Source: Anaerolineales bacterium
GTDB taxonomy: Bacteria > Chloroflexota > Anaerolineae > JAAEKA01
Direction of reading: 5' to 3'
Assembly (NCBI GenBank): GCA_020634615.1
Contig: JACKBI010000004.1
Coordinates: 283,404-347,403, forward strand
DNA length: 64,000 nucleotides
Shown: positions 53,700-63,453 of the stretch, piece after piece
How positions within the stretch are numbered: position 1 is the first letter of the stretch
Layout of the letters: every line of letters begins with the position of its first letter
Notes under the pieces: generated by a model
What the model saw: only the letters and a program-made list of their open reading frames with translations
What the model was told of the DNA's origin: nothing
The model's database searches: none
Position numbers and translations under genes: made by a program

Positions 53700-55493
53700 A
53701 TGAACAAATTCAAAGATTACTTCCAAATCCTGGGAATCGAAACTACGGCCACGGCCGAGGACGTCCGGCGCGCCTACCGTGAGCGCATGCTTTTCTTCCA
53801 TCCTGACAACTACCCCAAAGACCCCAAACGACGGGCGGTTGCCGAAGAAGAGTCGCGCGTCATCAACGAAGCGTACGAAGTACTGCGCGATCCGGTTGCC
53901 CGGGAAAACTACACCCAGCTATGGCATCTGTTTCACAACAGTCCGAGCGCATATCTCGCGGCTAGCGAGCTGGAAGAGCGGCTGAGCCAAACCAATCAGA
54001 CGGTAGCGCAGCGCAATGCTGAGCTGGCCCGTCTGCGCGCCCAAGCTCAACAGACGGCTCAGGAACTGGAGAAGGCCCGCAGGCAAGCTGAACAGCAGAA
54101 GCTGCGAGCAGATGCGCTGCACAAAGAATCCGCCGAAAACCGCGAGCGCCTTCGTGCAACCCAGCGCGACCTGGAAAGGATGAAGCGCGAGCAGGGCAAA
54201 TCAGCTTCTACGACAGCCCAACGGCCGACATCCGTCAACACCATACCGATGGCGGAACAAGCGTATTCCGGGTTGCCTGATGCGGAACAACCTCGCGATC
54301 GATCGCCCGTCCTGCCGTCAGATCGCCGCGGCCACTTGACCCTTGTGGCGTTTGTCGTGATTCCACTTTTACTGCTGATGACCGTCATCGTCGTCCGTCC
54401 CTGGAATAATCGGGTTGCCAATGCGCGTGCCATGCCCGCGCAAACAACTCGTGTCCCGTCACCGGACGACGTCCAGGCAAGCCCGCAACCCGCTGGCCTG
54501 ATCGCTGAAATACAGGAGTCGCCTTCCCCGACACCGTCCGCAACACACACCTGGACAGCAACACCCACAAGCACTCACACGCCGTCGGCGACTGACGTTC
54601 CGCCAACGCTAACCATCGAAAGCCCAACGGCTGCTCCTCTCGTTTTGCGGCCAGACCCGACCAAACCGCCACCAACGATCACGCCGACGTCGACGCCGCT
54701 GCCCTCGGCCACGCCCACTCGCTCGTCACCAGCGGCAGAGATCCGCGGCGACGCGATTAACCTCCGCTCCGGGCCGGGGACTGACTATTCGGTAGTCGGA
54801 AGTGCGAATCGCGGCGATGTGTTGCCGATCATCGGCAAAGATGCCGCGACGCCTGGGTGGTACAGAGTTGCCGCAGCCGGTGGCTCCGCTGCATGGATCA
54901 GCGCCTCGCCCGCGCTGGTCGCCGCATCGCTCGCGGAAGCCGTACCGGTAGTCCCTGTACCCGCTGCGCCGGCTACCGCCACGCCGCAACCAGTTCCCAC
55001 TAACTCGCAGCCTGCTCCCACCGCGCCGCCGCAATGGACGCTGATCGCGGACTCGGTGGTGGACTATGGATCGCGTCACCAGCAGCCAAAATGGTGGTAT
55101 CTGTTCTCTGAGGGTCGCAACAATTTCCGCTGGAAAGAGATGGGCGACGACGGGCAATCTTGTCCAAAGGCACCCAGCGAGAATCCCGGTTATCTGTGCG
55201 CCGATCGAGGCCTGGCCAGCACTTATGGTGATGTCGCGCTGCAATGGAAAGCCCAGGATGGTGGCACCTATCTCGTCGAATGGGATTTCACGCCGACAGC
55301 GGGTGACGGAGACTTGCTGATCTATCGGCATCTTGAGCAAGTGCGCAGCCAAGGTCGCGGTCCCACTTTGCCGAACAGCTACCTGCTGGAGGATATCGAT
55401 GCGTGGCAGTTGTTCTTTTTCGTGTTGCGATCAGGCTACTCCACTCAGCAGTTTGAGGGATCGCTGCAAGTGCGCGTCTACAAAGAAACCTAG
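53700..55493 (+). CDS. Membrane J-domain protein with coiled coil and SH3b domain
   Basis: 597 residues; ATG 53700 overlaps the stop of the methyltransferase/HEAT frame. J-domain 1-70 with HPD (34-36), so it can stimulate a DnaK. A charged coiled coil (85-165, ELEERLSQTNQTVAQRNAEL), one membrane helix (about 212-235, LTLVAFVVIPLLLLMTVIVV), a Ser/Thr/Pro linker of about 110 residues, an SH3b domain (about 350-405, INLRSGPGTDYSVVGSANRG), and a beta-rich C-terminal domain (about 440-597) with two Cys (CPKAP, YLCADRG). The J-domain would be inside and the SH3b outside the cell. Function in the island is unknown. Confidence 0.85.
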   Translation: MNKFKDYFQILGIETTATAEDVRRAYRERMLFFHPDNYPKDPKRRAVAEEESRVINEAYEVLRDPVARENYTQLWHLFHNSPSAYLAASELEERLSQTNQTVAQRNAELARLRAQAQQTAQELEKARRQAEQQKLRADALHKESAENRERLRATQRDLERMKREQGKSASTTAQRPTSVNTIPMAEQAYSGLPDAEQPRDRSPVLPSDRRGHLTLVAFVVIPLLLLMTVIVVRPWNNRVANARAMPAQTTRVPSPDDVQASPQPAGLIAEIQESPSPTPSATHTWTATPTSTHTPSATDVPPTLTIESPTAAPLVLRPDPTKPPPTITPTSTPLPSATPTRSSPAAEIRGDAINLRSGPGTDYSVVGSANRGDVLPIIGKDAATPGWYRVAAAGGSAAWISASPALVAASLAEAVPVVPVPAAPATATPQPVPTNSQPAPTAPPQWTLIADSVVDYGSRHQQPKWWYLFSEGRNNFRWKEMGDDGQSCPKAPSENPGYLCADRGLASTYGDVALQWKAQDGGTYLVEWDFTPTAGDGDLLIYRHLEQVRSQGRGPTLPNSYLLEDIDAWQLFFFVLRSGYSTQQFEGSLQVRVYKET

Positions 55494-55670
55494 ACTGATC
55501 GGAAAAAAGATACGACACCTATGGCTGGCGGGCTCAACGCTCTGTGTTTTGGACGCAGCCCCGGCAATGGGCGCGTTGCGGACGTTCGCAACGCGCACGC
55601 ACTCAGATGTGGGACGCGAGGCGGCAAGAGAATGGTTGAATCGCATCGAACGATCGGAGGCAGCTTCCGT

Positions 55671-56816
55671 ATGACAGGCAAGATCTATCTCATCCAATCC
55701 AACAACACCCTGCAGGCGCTCAGCCAGCAGCCCTATCCCAACGAGGACCTCTTCCAGGGCCTTCTGGAGCAGTATCCTGATCTGCTGGCCGGCGACCAGA
55801 TGGACGAGGCCAACCCGCGCCGTTGGCTGTTGGTGGCTCGAGAAGTCGGTGTACCCGGCGAAGAGGGCGGCAGCAACCAGTGGTCACTGGACCACCTCTT
55901 CCTCGACCAGGATGCCATCCCCACTCTGGTCGAGGTCAAGCGCGCCAGCGACACTCGCATCCGCCGTGAGGTCGTGGGTCAGATGCTTGACTACGCCGCC
56001 AACGCCGTGGTCTACTGGCCGGTCGAGACCATCCGTGCCCGATTCGAAGCCACATGCGAGAAACGCGGCGATGATCCTGCTCAACTGATTTTGGAGCTTA
56101 TGACCGCCAGTCCCGATGACGAGACGGTCGTGGAGGTATTTTGGGATCAAGTCAAGACCAATCTGCAAGCCGCCAAGATCAGGATGGTCTTTGTCGCCGA
56201 CGAGATTCCGCCGGAACTCCGCCGCATCGTCGAGTTTCTCAACGCACACATGGATCCAGTCGAAGTACTGGCTGTTGAGATTAAGCAATACGTCGGCGAA
56301 GGTTTGCGCACACTCGTGCCTAGAGTAGTTGGCCAGACGGCTGAGGCGCAGGGAAAAAAGGCCACCACCGCCCGCTCTCAGAGGCAGTGGGATGAACAAT
56401 CCTTTGTCGCCGAACTTCGCCACAAACACGGCGATGATGCCGTTCAGGTTGCCGAGAAGATCATTGCCTGGGCCAAGGAGCGGAAGCTGCGGCTTTGGTG
56501 GGGCAAGGGAAGCCAGGACGGCTCGTGCTACCCGATGCTGGATCACAACGGTGAGCAATACTGGCTGATTTCGTTTTGGACGTATGGCAGGCTCAATGTG
56601 CTGTTTCAACAGATGGCAACCAAACCGCCTTTCGACGACGAGGCCCTGCGCGTCGAATTGTTGCGCAGAGTGAACGATATCCTGGATGTCAACTTGCCAC
56701 CTGATGGCATCAACCGACTTCCAGCGTTCCCGATCGCAGTGTTGAAGACCGGCACGAGACTGGAACAGTTTCTTGGCGTCCTGGATTGGATTGTCGAACA
56801 GGTGAAGCTTGCGTAG
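55671..56816 (+). CDS. PD-(D/E)xK-like nuclease-fold protein
   Basis: 381 residues from ATG 55671 (GGAGG at 55656-55660); the frame is open to 55521 but without a ribosome site. TLVEVKRASDTRIRREVVGQ is an E-x-K core followed by the helix MLDYAANAVVYW, as in NucS-like/DUF91 endonuclease folds; DHLFLDQDAIP supplies the preceding Asp. The C-terminal part (about 250-381, RLRLWWGKGSQDGSCYPMLD, QYWLISFWTYGRLNVLFQQM) is a separate beta-rich domain. It sits between the J-domain gene and the McrB gene, so it is likely part of the restriction locus. Confidence 0.65.
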   Translation: MTGKIYLIQSNNTLQALSQQPYPNEDLFQGLLEQYPDLLAGDQMDEANPRRWLLVAREVGVPGEEGGSNQWSLDHLFLDQDAIPTLVEVKRASDTRIRREVVGQMLDYAANAVVYWPVETIRARFEATCEKRGDDPAQLILELMTASPDDETVVEVFWDQVKTNLQAAKIRMVFVADEIPPELRRIVEFLNAHMDPVEVLAVEIKQYVGEGLRTLVPRVVGQTAEAQGKKATTARSQRQWDEQSFVAELRHKHGDDAVQVAEKIIAWAKERKLRLWWGKGSQDGSCYPMLDHNGEQYWLISFWTYGRLNVLFQQMATKPPFDDEALRVELLRRVNDILDVNLPPDGINRLPAFPIAVLKTGTRLEQFLGVLDWIVEQVKLA

Positions 56817-56937
56817 CTCCGGCCGGCCCCGGTTCCATTCAGGATACGCGAGACGACTGAGGATCTGGAGCCAAGCGATGGCAAGAGTAGAAACCCGCGG
56901 ATACGACCGCAAGATAGGGTTCATTCCGGCATAGTGA

Positions 56938-59289
56938 GTGACCGATGGAGGATATCGAGTGATACTTGACGAGCGCATTGCTCATAATCTTAACCAACAA
57001 CGCGATCAAATGGTGACGATCGGGAACCTGTTGTCAAAGTCGCGGTTGCAGGGCTACTACGACACGTTTCGCCGGCGCTTCGGACCTGAAGTCCTGCGCA
57101 ACCTTGATGGCGAAGAGCTGTTAGCGACCATGCACGAACATGGCAACCGCGACAGTCTGGTGTATTGGCTGGAGTTCAAGAACGACGACGAGTTTCCGAC
57201 GCTCGAGTTTGGCAGCATTGCCGGAGGCAGTGCTCTCAAGTTCGGCATTTATCGTCGCGCCGAAACGGGCGCCTGGATGACCGGACATCCAACGCGCCAA
57301 AGGGAACTCTCCGAGGCCGAAGCCATCGAGGTCGCTCGCCGGAACCGCGATCAACTGCTGGCCGGTCTCGAGCTGCTGGAACGATTGCCATCAGCCAGCG
57401 GCGACGCTCAATACGCGGGCCTGCAGGACGAACTTTCCCTGCTCGCGCCGGATGTCAGCGACACAGCATGGGGCCACAAATACTTCAGCCTGCTCTACCC
57501 TGACAAGTTGGATGACTATCACAACCCCACCTATCAACGTTTCTACCTGGTCAAGCTGCTACAGATTCCACCGCACGGAGACGGGCGATACGCGTGCGCG
57601 GGACACTTTGTCGCTGTCGCCAACGAGTTGGACCTCCCGATCAACAACTTGACGAAGATCTTGAACGAATTGCATCCAAAGCCCTATCGCTACTGGCGCG
57701 TAGGTACCAGCGACGGATCCACACCGCGCAATCGCTGGGATTTCATGCGTGAAAGCGAATGCGTTTCCATCAGTTGGGATGCTCTCGGCGACTTGTCAGC
57801 AGTTCCACACAATCGTGACGGTAAAGAGCAGATACGTGCTTTGATGGACCAGCATTACCCGACCACGCCCCAGTCCGTCGGCAGGGCTACACAGCAGGTC
57901 TACAACTTCATCGCGGCCATAGACCAAGACGAACTGGTGCTTGCTTCGGACGGCATGACGGTGCTAGGGATTGGTAAGGTCACGGGCCCGTACACATATG
58001 ATCCGACTTCTGACTTTCCTCATCGGCTGCCGGTAGAGTGGCTCTCTCTCGAAGAGTGGAAAGTGCCGCAAACCGAGGGACTGCAAACATCCGTGTATGA
58101 GATGAAGAAGTATCCCAACCTCGTAGAAGCTGAACGCCATGTGCTCTATCCGCAGTTACCTGTTCTGCAGGTGCCTGTTACAATACGGCCGCGGCCAGTG
58201 CCGGTCACCCAAGTCCCGGTACTCTCAGGAATACCCGGGCGCATTCAGTCCGTACTCGATAGGAAGCGTCAGGTGATTCTCTACGGCCCGCCTGGTACCG
58301 GTAAGACTTACTGGGCAAGAAAAACAGCCCTCGACCTGGCCTCCTATACAGCATTCGGTCAAGCCTTTAACCAGCTCGCTTCCGACCAGAAAGCAGCGGT
58401 CATGGGAGAAGGTAGCAGCAACAGCGTATTGGTTCGCATTTGTACCTTTCACCCGGCCTACGGATACGAGGACTTCATCGAAGGTTATCGCCCAACCCAG
58501 ACCAACGGCCAATTGGCGTTCGAGCGCCGCGCTGGCATCTTCAAGCAACTGTGTGACGACGCTCGCCGCCAGCCTGGCCGGCGTTTCTTCCTGATCGTAG
58601 ACGAGATTAACCGCGGCGACATCCCCCGCATCTTCGGCGAGCTATTGACCATTCTTGAGCGCGACAAACGCGGTCAGGAAGTTCTTCTGCCGCTTTCCGG
58701 CCAGCCCTTCAGCGTGCCCGACAACGTGTACGTCATCGGCACCATGAATACGGCCGACCGTTCAATTGCATTGCTCGACACAGCGTTGCGCCGCCGCTTC
58801 GGCTTTGTCGAACTGATGCCGGACAAATCGGTTCTTGGCGCGACTGTTGTGAGTGGCATTCCTCTGGGGAACTGGCTGTACGCTCTGAACCAGCGCATTC
58901 GGGAGTACATAGGACGCGACGCGCGCAATCTGCAGATCGGTCACGCCTACCTTCTGGAAAACGGCCAAGCAGTCAATGATTTTGCCAAGTTTGCACGCAT
59001 CGTGCAGGACGACATCGTGCCTCTTTTGGAGGAATACTGCTATGAAGATCACGACACGCTGGAGAAGATCCTCGGACCTGCCCTTGTCGACGTCACTGGC
59101 CAGCGCATCAGGCATGAGTTGTTCGAGCCAGGGCATCAGGCTGACCTGGTGGCAGCCCTACTCGCACCCACACCGGATTTGGTGACCTCCCTGGCTGCGA
59201 CCTCTGCCCAGTCCGATGACGATAACGAAGAGACTGATAGCGCAGAAGAAGACGAGAACCCGGATGACACACCACCGGGTGACCAGTAG
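56938..59289 (+). CDS. McrB-like AAA+ GTPase subunit of a modification-dependent restriction system
   Basis: 783 residues from GTG 56938 (GTG 56959 and ATG 57010 possible). The N-terminal 440 residues are not the known McrB DNA-binding domain; they include a helical part, a region around YRYWRVGTSDGSTPRNRWDF, and VLGIGKVTGPYTYDPTSDFP resembling a PUA/EVE-like modified-base reader. The AAA+ part has Walker A GPPGTGKT (450-457), FHPAYGYEDFIEGYRP, DEINRGD (555-561) and the McrB-specific NTADRS (604-609), with LRRRFGFVEL after it. The acidic C-terminus (EETDSAEEDENPDD) is free. McrB translocates DNA and drives McrC, encoded 6 bp downstream. Confidence 0.92.
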   Translation: MTDGGYRVILDERIAHNLNQQRDQMVTIGNLLSKSRLQGYYDTFRRRFGPEVLRNLDGEELLATMHEHGNRDSLVYWLEFKNDDEFPTLEFGSIAGGSALKFGIYRRAETGAWMTGHPTRQRELSEAEAIEVARRNRDQLLAGLELLERLPSASGDAQYAGLQDELSLLAPDVSDTAWGHKYFSLLYPDKLDDYHNPTYQRFYLVKLLQIPPHGDGRYACAGHFVAVANELDLPINNLTKILNELHPKPYRYWRVGTSDGSTPRNRWDFMRESECVSISWDALGDLSAVPHNRDGKEQIRALMDQHYPTTPQSVGRATQQVYNFIAAIDQDELVLASDGMTVLGIGKVTGPYTYDPTSDFPHRLPVEWLSLEEWKVPQTEGLQTSVYEMKKYPNLVEAERHVLYPQLPVLQVPVTIRPRPVPVTQVPVLSGIPGRIQSVLDRKRQVILYGPPGTGKTYWARKTALDLASYTAFGQAFNQLASDQKAAVMGEGSSNSVLVRICTFHPAYGYEDFIEGYRPTQTNGQLAFERRAGIFKQLCDDARRQPGRRFFLIVDEINRGDIPRIFGELLTILERDKRGQEVLLPLSGQPFSVPDNVYVIGTMNTADRSIALLDTALRRRFGFVELMPDKSVLGATVVSGIPLGNWLYALNQRIREYIGRDARNLQIGHAYLLENGQAVNDFAKFARIVQDDIVPLLEEYCYEDHDTLEKILGPALVDVTGQRIRHELFEPGHQADLVAALLAPTPDLVTSLAATSAQSDDDNEETDSAEEDENPDDTPPGDQ

Positions 59290-59295
59290 CCCAAC

Positions 59296-60594
59296 ATGCG
59301 GACTTTCTCCCTGACCGAATGGAGCATCGCGTCGCCGGAAACCGTGCCCGAGTTGGTCGGACTGGACCTTGGCGACCACAGCGCCCGCCAGCTTGCCGCA
59401 GATCTGGGCGCAAGCGGCAGGTTGAATGTAGTTGAGTTGCGCCGTGGTCTCCGTATCGAGACAACATCATTCGTTGGCAGTGTACAGATCGGTTCGGTGC
59501 GCGTGGCGATCCAGTCGAAGCTGCAAGGTTTGCCACTGCTGACCCTGCTGCGCTATGCATACGGGCTTCGCGACCTCGATCTGCTGTCGCTTCACGAACA
59601 AGGCACCCAGCCGGATGCATTTCAGGACTTGCTTTGCCACCAGCTGGCGGCTGAAGCTCAAGAGTTGCTAGCGCGCGGTTTGCATCGTCGCTATGAAAGA
59701 CGTAGCGAGTCGCTGGCCAGCCCCAGAGGAAGGATTGATTTCACCAAGGTGGTGCTCGGGGCTGGAATGGCGCAGGCGGCGCTTCCATGCATCCACCACC
59801 CGCGGCTGAGAGATACCTTGGTCAACCAGGTCCTTTTGACCGGGCTGCAAATGGCCGTTGGGCTGACGCGTGATCTGGCTCTGCGCACCCATCTCCGCCG
59901 GTTGGCTGCTCTTCTGGCCGACGAGGTAACGCCTGTTAGCTTGGCATCAGCGACCCTGGTCGAGGTTGAACGTCAAAGCGACCGCCTGACTGCGGCCTAC
60001 CAGCCAGCCCTCGCTATCGTGCGGCTCTTGATGGAGTCGACGGGAACGGCGCTGGAAACCGACGAACACAGCGTCAGGGTTCCCGGGTTCCTGTTCGACA
60101 TGAATCGCTTCTTCCAGACATTGATCTCGCGTTTCTTGCACGATCACCTGGTTGGCTTCACCGTGCAAGACGAGTATCGGCTGCGAGGCATGCTGGCGTA
60201 TGTTCCTGGCCACAATCCGCGAAATCGTCGCTCTCCCGAGCCGCGTCCTGACTTTCTCGTGCGCGACAACCTGGGCGTCGTAGCCATGCTGGACACCAAA
60301 TATCGCGATCTGTGGCAACGCGATCTGCCGCGCGATATGCTTTACCAGCTGGTCATCTATGCCATGAGCCAGGAGCCAATCGGGCAGGCCACGATCCTGT
60401 ATCCTACCCTCGACTCGGCTGCCACGGAGGCAAGGATCGACGTGCGCGATCCGCTACATGGCAGCCGTCGCGCCCAGGTTGTGCTGCGACCCGTCAACAT
60501 GATCACACTGGCGAGTCTGGTGTCGTCTTACATGAGTGCTGCCCACCGCAGGGAAGCGCAGCAATACGCTCGTTGGTTGGTGCTCGCTACTTAG
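59296..60594 (+). CDS. McrC-like nuclease subunit
   Basis: 432 residues. TLLRYAYGLRDLDLLSLHEQ, LARGLHRRYERRSESLASPR, GRIDFTKVVLG, HHPRLRDTLVNQVLL and FLFDMNRFFQTLISRFLHDH are the family text; the catalytic PD-(D/E)xK site is RPDFLVRD (Asp319) and MLDTKYRDL (Asp333, Lys335). McrC cuts DNA when loaded by McrB on modified sites. It starts 6 bp after the McrB stop. Intact by all visible signs. Confidence 0.92.
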   Translation: MRTFSLTEWSIASPETVPELVGLDLGDHSARQLAADLGASGRLNVVELRRGLRIETTSFVGSVQIGSVRVAIQSKLQGLPLLTLLRYAYGLRDLDLLSLHEQGTQPDAFQDLLCHQLAAEAQELLARGLHRRYERRSESLASPRGRIDFTKVVLGAGMAQAALPCIHHPRLRDTLVNQVLLTGLQMAVGLTRDLALRTHLRRLAALLADEVTPVSLASATLVEVERQSDRLTAAYQPALAIVRLLMESTGTALETDEHSVRVPGFLFDMNRFFQTLISRFLHDHLVGFTVQDEYRLRGMLAYVPGHNPRNRRSPEPRPDFLVRDNLGVVAMLDTKYRDLWQRDLPRDMLYQLVIYAMSQEPIGQATILYPTLDSAATEARIDVRDPLHGSRRAQVVLRPVNMITLASLVSSYMSAAHRREAQQYARWLVLAT

Positions 60595-60639
60595 CCCTCG
60601 GCCAGTGAGCCTTTTTGGTCCCCGATCAGAGGACATAGA

Positions 60640-61362
60640 ATGTCAACCTACCCCACTCTCTTCCAACACCGCTACGACATCGGCTATGACGGCGTCACTG
60701 ACCTGGAGACCCTCATGCTGGTCGATGACTTCGCGGCAGTTTATCGGTCTGTCTTTCAGGGTGTCATGATCGGCGACTGGCTGGAAGCCAGAGTGATGCG
60801 GCTCATCAAGAAGTGGCTTCCAGACTGGCGTTTGTCCCATGCCCAAATCATCGACCCTACAATGCCGGACCTGCAGTCGAGGTCGTGGGACATCGTGGTG
60901 CACAGACCTGTGCCATCGGAGCTACACTTGCCGCCGCCAGCCTACGAGGATGAAGGCTATCCGTTGCTGCCGAAGGCGTTGTGCTGCGCTGCCATTGATT
61001 GCAAGGGCCGGTACGACACCCCACAGACATACGCCCGCAAGACGGCCTTCAACGTCACCAACACTGCGATCACTCCTCAACTTGAGATTCTCTCACCAAC
61101 AGTAACGCCAATTCTTTTCATCATGGCTAGCACCCTGCCAGAACAGACCGTCGTCAGCCGCGCCAGAGAGCACGGGCTGTCAGCCTTTGTCCTGGCGCAT
61201 GCTCGTGATCACGGCCTGATGCAGGGTCATGCTCACGTCACGTGGACGCTCAATGGTGACAACCGGCAGCAACCGCCGCTCCAGGAGTTTAAGGCGTGTC
61301 TCGAAGAGGCGGCTGGTCGCTGGCAGGCTGCACATGAAGTCGTTGAAAGAGAAGGCCTCTGA
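60640..61362 (+). CDS. Nuclease-like protein (DUF6602-type pattern), last gene of the island
   Basis: 240 residues from ATG 60640, 45 bp after mcrC. GDWLEARVMRLIKKWLPDWR, LQSRSWDIVVHRP (an Asp after a strand) and ALCCAAIDCKGRYDTPQTYA (Asp-x-Lys) give the order E...D...DxK of PD-(D/E)xK nuclease folds such as those in DUF6602 proteins. The C-terminal half (LEILSPTVTPILFIMASTLP) is alpha/beta. It could be a third subunit of the Mcr system or a separate effector. Assignment is by pattern only. Confidence 0.5.
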   Translation: MSTYPTLFQHRYDIGYDGVTDLETLMLVDDFAAVYRSVFQGVMIGDWLEARVMRLIKKWLPDWRLSHAQIIDPTMPDLQSRSWDIVVHRPVPSELHLPPPAYEDEGYPLLPKALCCAAIDCKGRYDTPQTYARKTAFNVTNTAITPQLEILSPTVTPILFIMASTLPEQTVVSRAREHGLSAFVLAHARDHGLMQGHAHVTWTLNGDNRQQPPLQEFKACLEEAAGRWQAAHEVVEREGL

Positions 61363-61660
61363 CAGCAAGGGAAAGAAACGGCCGGCAATGCTTGCCTTGT
61401 CACAAGCGTGGTTCATGTGTCGGTCTGTCCAAGCAGCGAACGACGTAGGTTACGACCTGCTTCCTCTCCTCCGAGGCCAATAGCCGCCAGGACAAAGTGA
61501 CCCTGCCGGTAGTGTTTGTCATGGCAAGAGATTGACGGAGGCCGTCCAGTCGCGAAAACACCCACTCCAAAGTCGGGGGGAAGTAGACTGAGGAACAGGC
61601 GCTCGTGGTCGGAGCATGACGCGTTGGGGAACCGCTGGCAATACCCAGTTTTCATGGGTT
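61363..61660. other. Gene-free stretch before the IS
   Basis: About 300 bp without a credible gene. It holds CACTCCAAAGTCGGGGGGAA and short open frames only. Confidence 0.5.
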
Positions 61661-63111
61661 GTGTATACATTTCGGTTGAAATTGTCAGCGGGGCGGAAAC
61701 CGAGTAGGGTAAGGGTGCAAAATCAAGAACCCGAAAGGAGACCGCCCCGCCATGGGAAGCTTACTACCGGATCGACGAACTGTCAACGGACGAAGAGCCT
61801 TGGAGCATATCATCGAAGAGAGCTATGCAGCTCTGGAGCAGATGATTGCGTACCGGATCACCCTCTGGCTTAAAGCAGCGGTGACACAGCTCTTGGGTCG
61901 CGAACCGTATGTGCGCCGCCAGCGGGTGCCGTACTGGGTAGAACAGAAAGGGTGCCGTACTGGGCAGAACAGAAAGGGTGCTGTGCTAACTACAAGACGC
62001 GAGAGAGTCAGCACTTCAGTCGCAACGGCAGCCGACCGCGGACGCTGGGTTTCAAGGATTTCGTGATCACAATCCGCTTGCCTCGGGTGGTCTGTGCCTG
62101 TGGTGGCAGCGTGCGATTGGATTTTGGTGGTCTGCTGCGTCCATATCAACGATTGGACAATCAGGTCGATGAGCAGATCGAGCGCTGGGCTGAAATCGGC
62201 CTAAGTTTGCGTCAGATGCGGCGCGAGTTGCACCGTCTGCATCTGGGACCACTGGCGCTGCGCACCTTGAACCAACGCATTCATGCGCTGCATCGTCTGG
62301 CTCCCGACTGCGCTTCCTCAGACGTCCCGCCTGTCCTGCTGGTCGATGCTATCTGGGCCACCCAACTGCGTCCGACGGGCAAATACCGCCGGGATCACAA
62401 AGGCCGACTGCGTGCTGTCAAGGGCCGGGTCAAGCGTCGCATCTTCATTAGCAATGGGACTCTGGCCCGATGAGAACCGGTGCGATATCCTGGCCTGGCA
62501 CCTGGGCGACAGCGAAGAAGCGGAGGCATGGATCGATTTCCTGGGCAAGCTCGAAGAACAGGGTATCCGCGGCGCCAATGGTCTGCAACTGATCATTCAC
62601 GACGGCGGCAGTGGTCTGTGTTCCGCTCTGCGCACAGTCCATTTCGGTGCCGAGCAGCAGCGCTGTCTCTTCCACAAACTGCGCAACATCTACAGTGCCA
62701 TTGAAACGCCCGATGAACTCTCACCCGCCCAACGCCGCCGTCGCCGCAAGGCCATCTTCAAGGATTTCCGAGCCATCTGGGAGGCTCAGCACTATCAAAC
62801 CGTCCTCCGTCGCTACCTCAATGTAGTTCGCACCTATCGATCAACTCAACCCAAGGCTGTTGCCACCTTGCGCAGAGACTTCCGCTACACCGTTACCTAC
62901 TACTTCATCCAACAGCGCTTCCCTGACTGGCCACGTCAATTCTTGCGCACCACCAGTCGTCTTGAACGCTTCAACCGCTGCATCCGCCGTCGCTTGCGGG
63001 TTGCCAATGCCTTTCATTCCGATGTCGGTATCCAGGCTATGCTGGCGCAAGAAACCCACACGTTCAACCAAGCACAACCACTTTACTGAATTTCAACCGA
63101 ACAAGATACAC
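61661..63111 (+). mobile_element. Mutator/IS256-like insertion sequence with 23-bp imperfect terminal inverted repeats
   Basis: The left end GTGTATACATTTCGGTTGAA (from 61661) and the right end (complement GTGTATCTTGTTCGGTTGAA, ending 63111) match at about 19 of 23 positions. One transposase gene fills the element. No convincing target duplication is seen next to the ends. Confidence 0.8.
61752..63089 (+). pseudogene. Mutator-type transposase broken by a tandem duplication and a 1-bp indel
   Basis: Frame 1 (from ATG 61752) reads LEHIIEESYAALEQMIAYRI to RVPYWVEQKG. A 26-bp unit (GGGTGCCGTACTGGGTAGAA...) is present twice at 61924-61975, shifting the frame; dropping one copy restores KGCCANYKTRESQHFSRNG. 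A second shift at about 62449 breaks RRIFI/AMGLWPDENRCDIL. The DDE parts are LVDAIW, IHDGGSGL and TTSRLERFNRCIRRRL, with QRCLFHKLRNI before the last. About 440 residues if repaired. Inactive unless a helper acts. Confidence 0.85.
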
Positions 63112-63453
63112 TATCACATGACGAATGTCATACCACGATGCAATTTGCCATGATTTAGGGTTAGGAAGCTTATCGCGCTTGAGAATACGAATGATACCGA
63201 GCTTGGCATATGTTTTTTTTCGCACACCCCGCTTCTCCCCGCGCCCGCATATGCTTCCCACCAAGTACACTCTCTACGGTGAAACCTCGTCCTGCTGCAT
63301 GTGCGGGCTCCCTTCCTCGAGAACATGAACCTGGCCTTCAACCACCTCGTCTTGCAATTTACGCGATGATGCGAAATATCTGTGCGTATCGCCCGGTGAG
63401 CGTTGCCGGTGCGCTCTGCTTGGGCTACAGGCCGCTTCTGCTGCGCTAATGTC
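63112..63453. other. No recognisable gene
   Basis: About 340 bp with short open frames only; a run of eight T at about 63212-63219 and a stretch GCACACCCCGCTTCTCCCCG. I see no promoter, repeat or gene family here. Confidence 0.45.

Larger units (their letters stand above)
49085..53703 (+). pseudogene. Eco57I/PglX-type N6-adenine DNA methyltransferase with C-terminal HEAT-like tail, frameshifted
   Basis: The first frame (49085 to about 51610) is intact: a DrmMI/PglX-like N-terminal region, HYTPTPLVNSLLD, motif I DYAAGSGHM (D545), GVDINEMAVELCKVALWM, and motif IV SNPPW (N831-W834). After KLQEK the frame shifts at about 51610; the true text goes on as PEIAAASNAAARKRMIAALE (frame of 51612-51985), then jumps frame several more times between 51985 and 52900 (MFHMSNDSHLFR, VRSEEVYLPLYEAKL, DGWLVGFR, SAFDFVV), and becomes readable from about 52950 as RWDEERRFLLRCELDAAYFH to the end. 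The tail (about 53470-53700) has HEAT-like repeats: IGEIVAALGDEDENVRWLAS. So a gene for about 1500 residues is broken in its target-recognition half. Three repeats are inserted in frame in the intact part. Confidence 0.85.
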
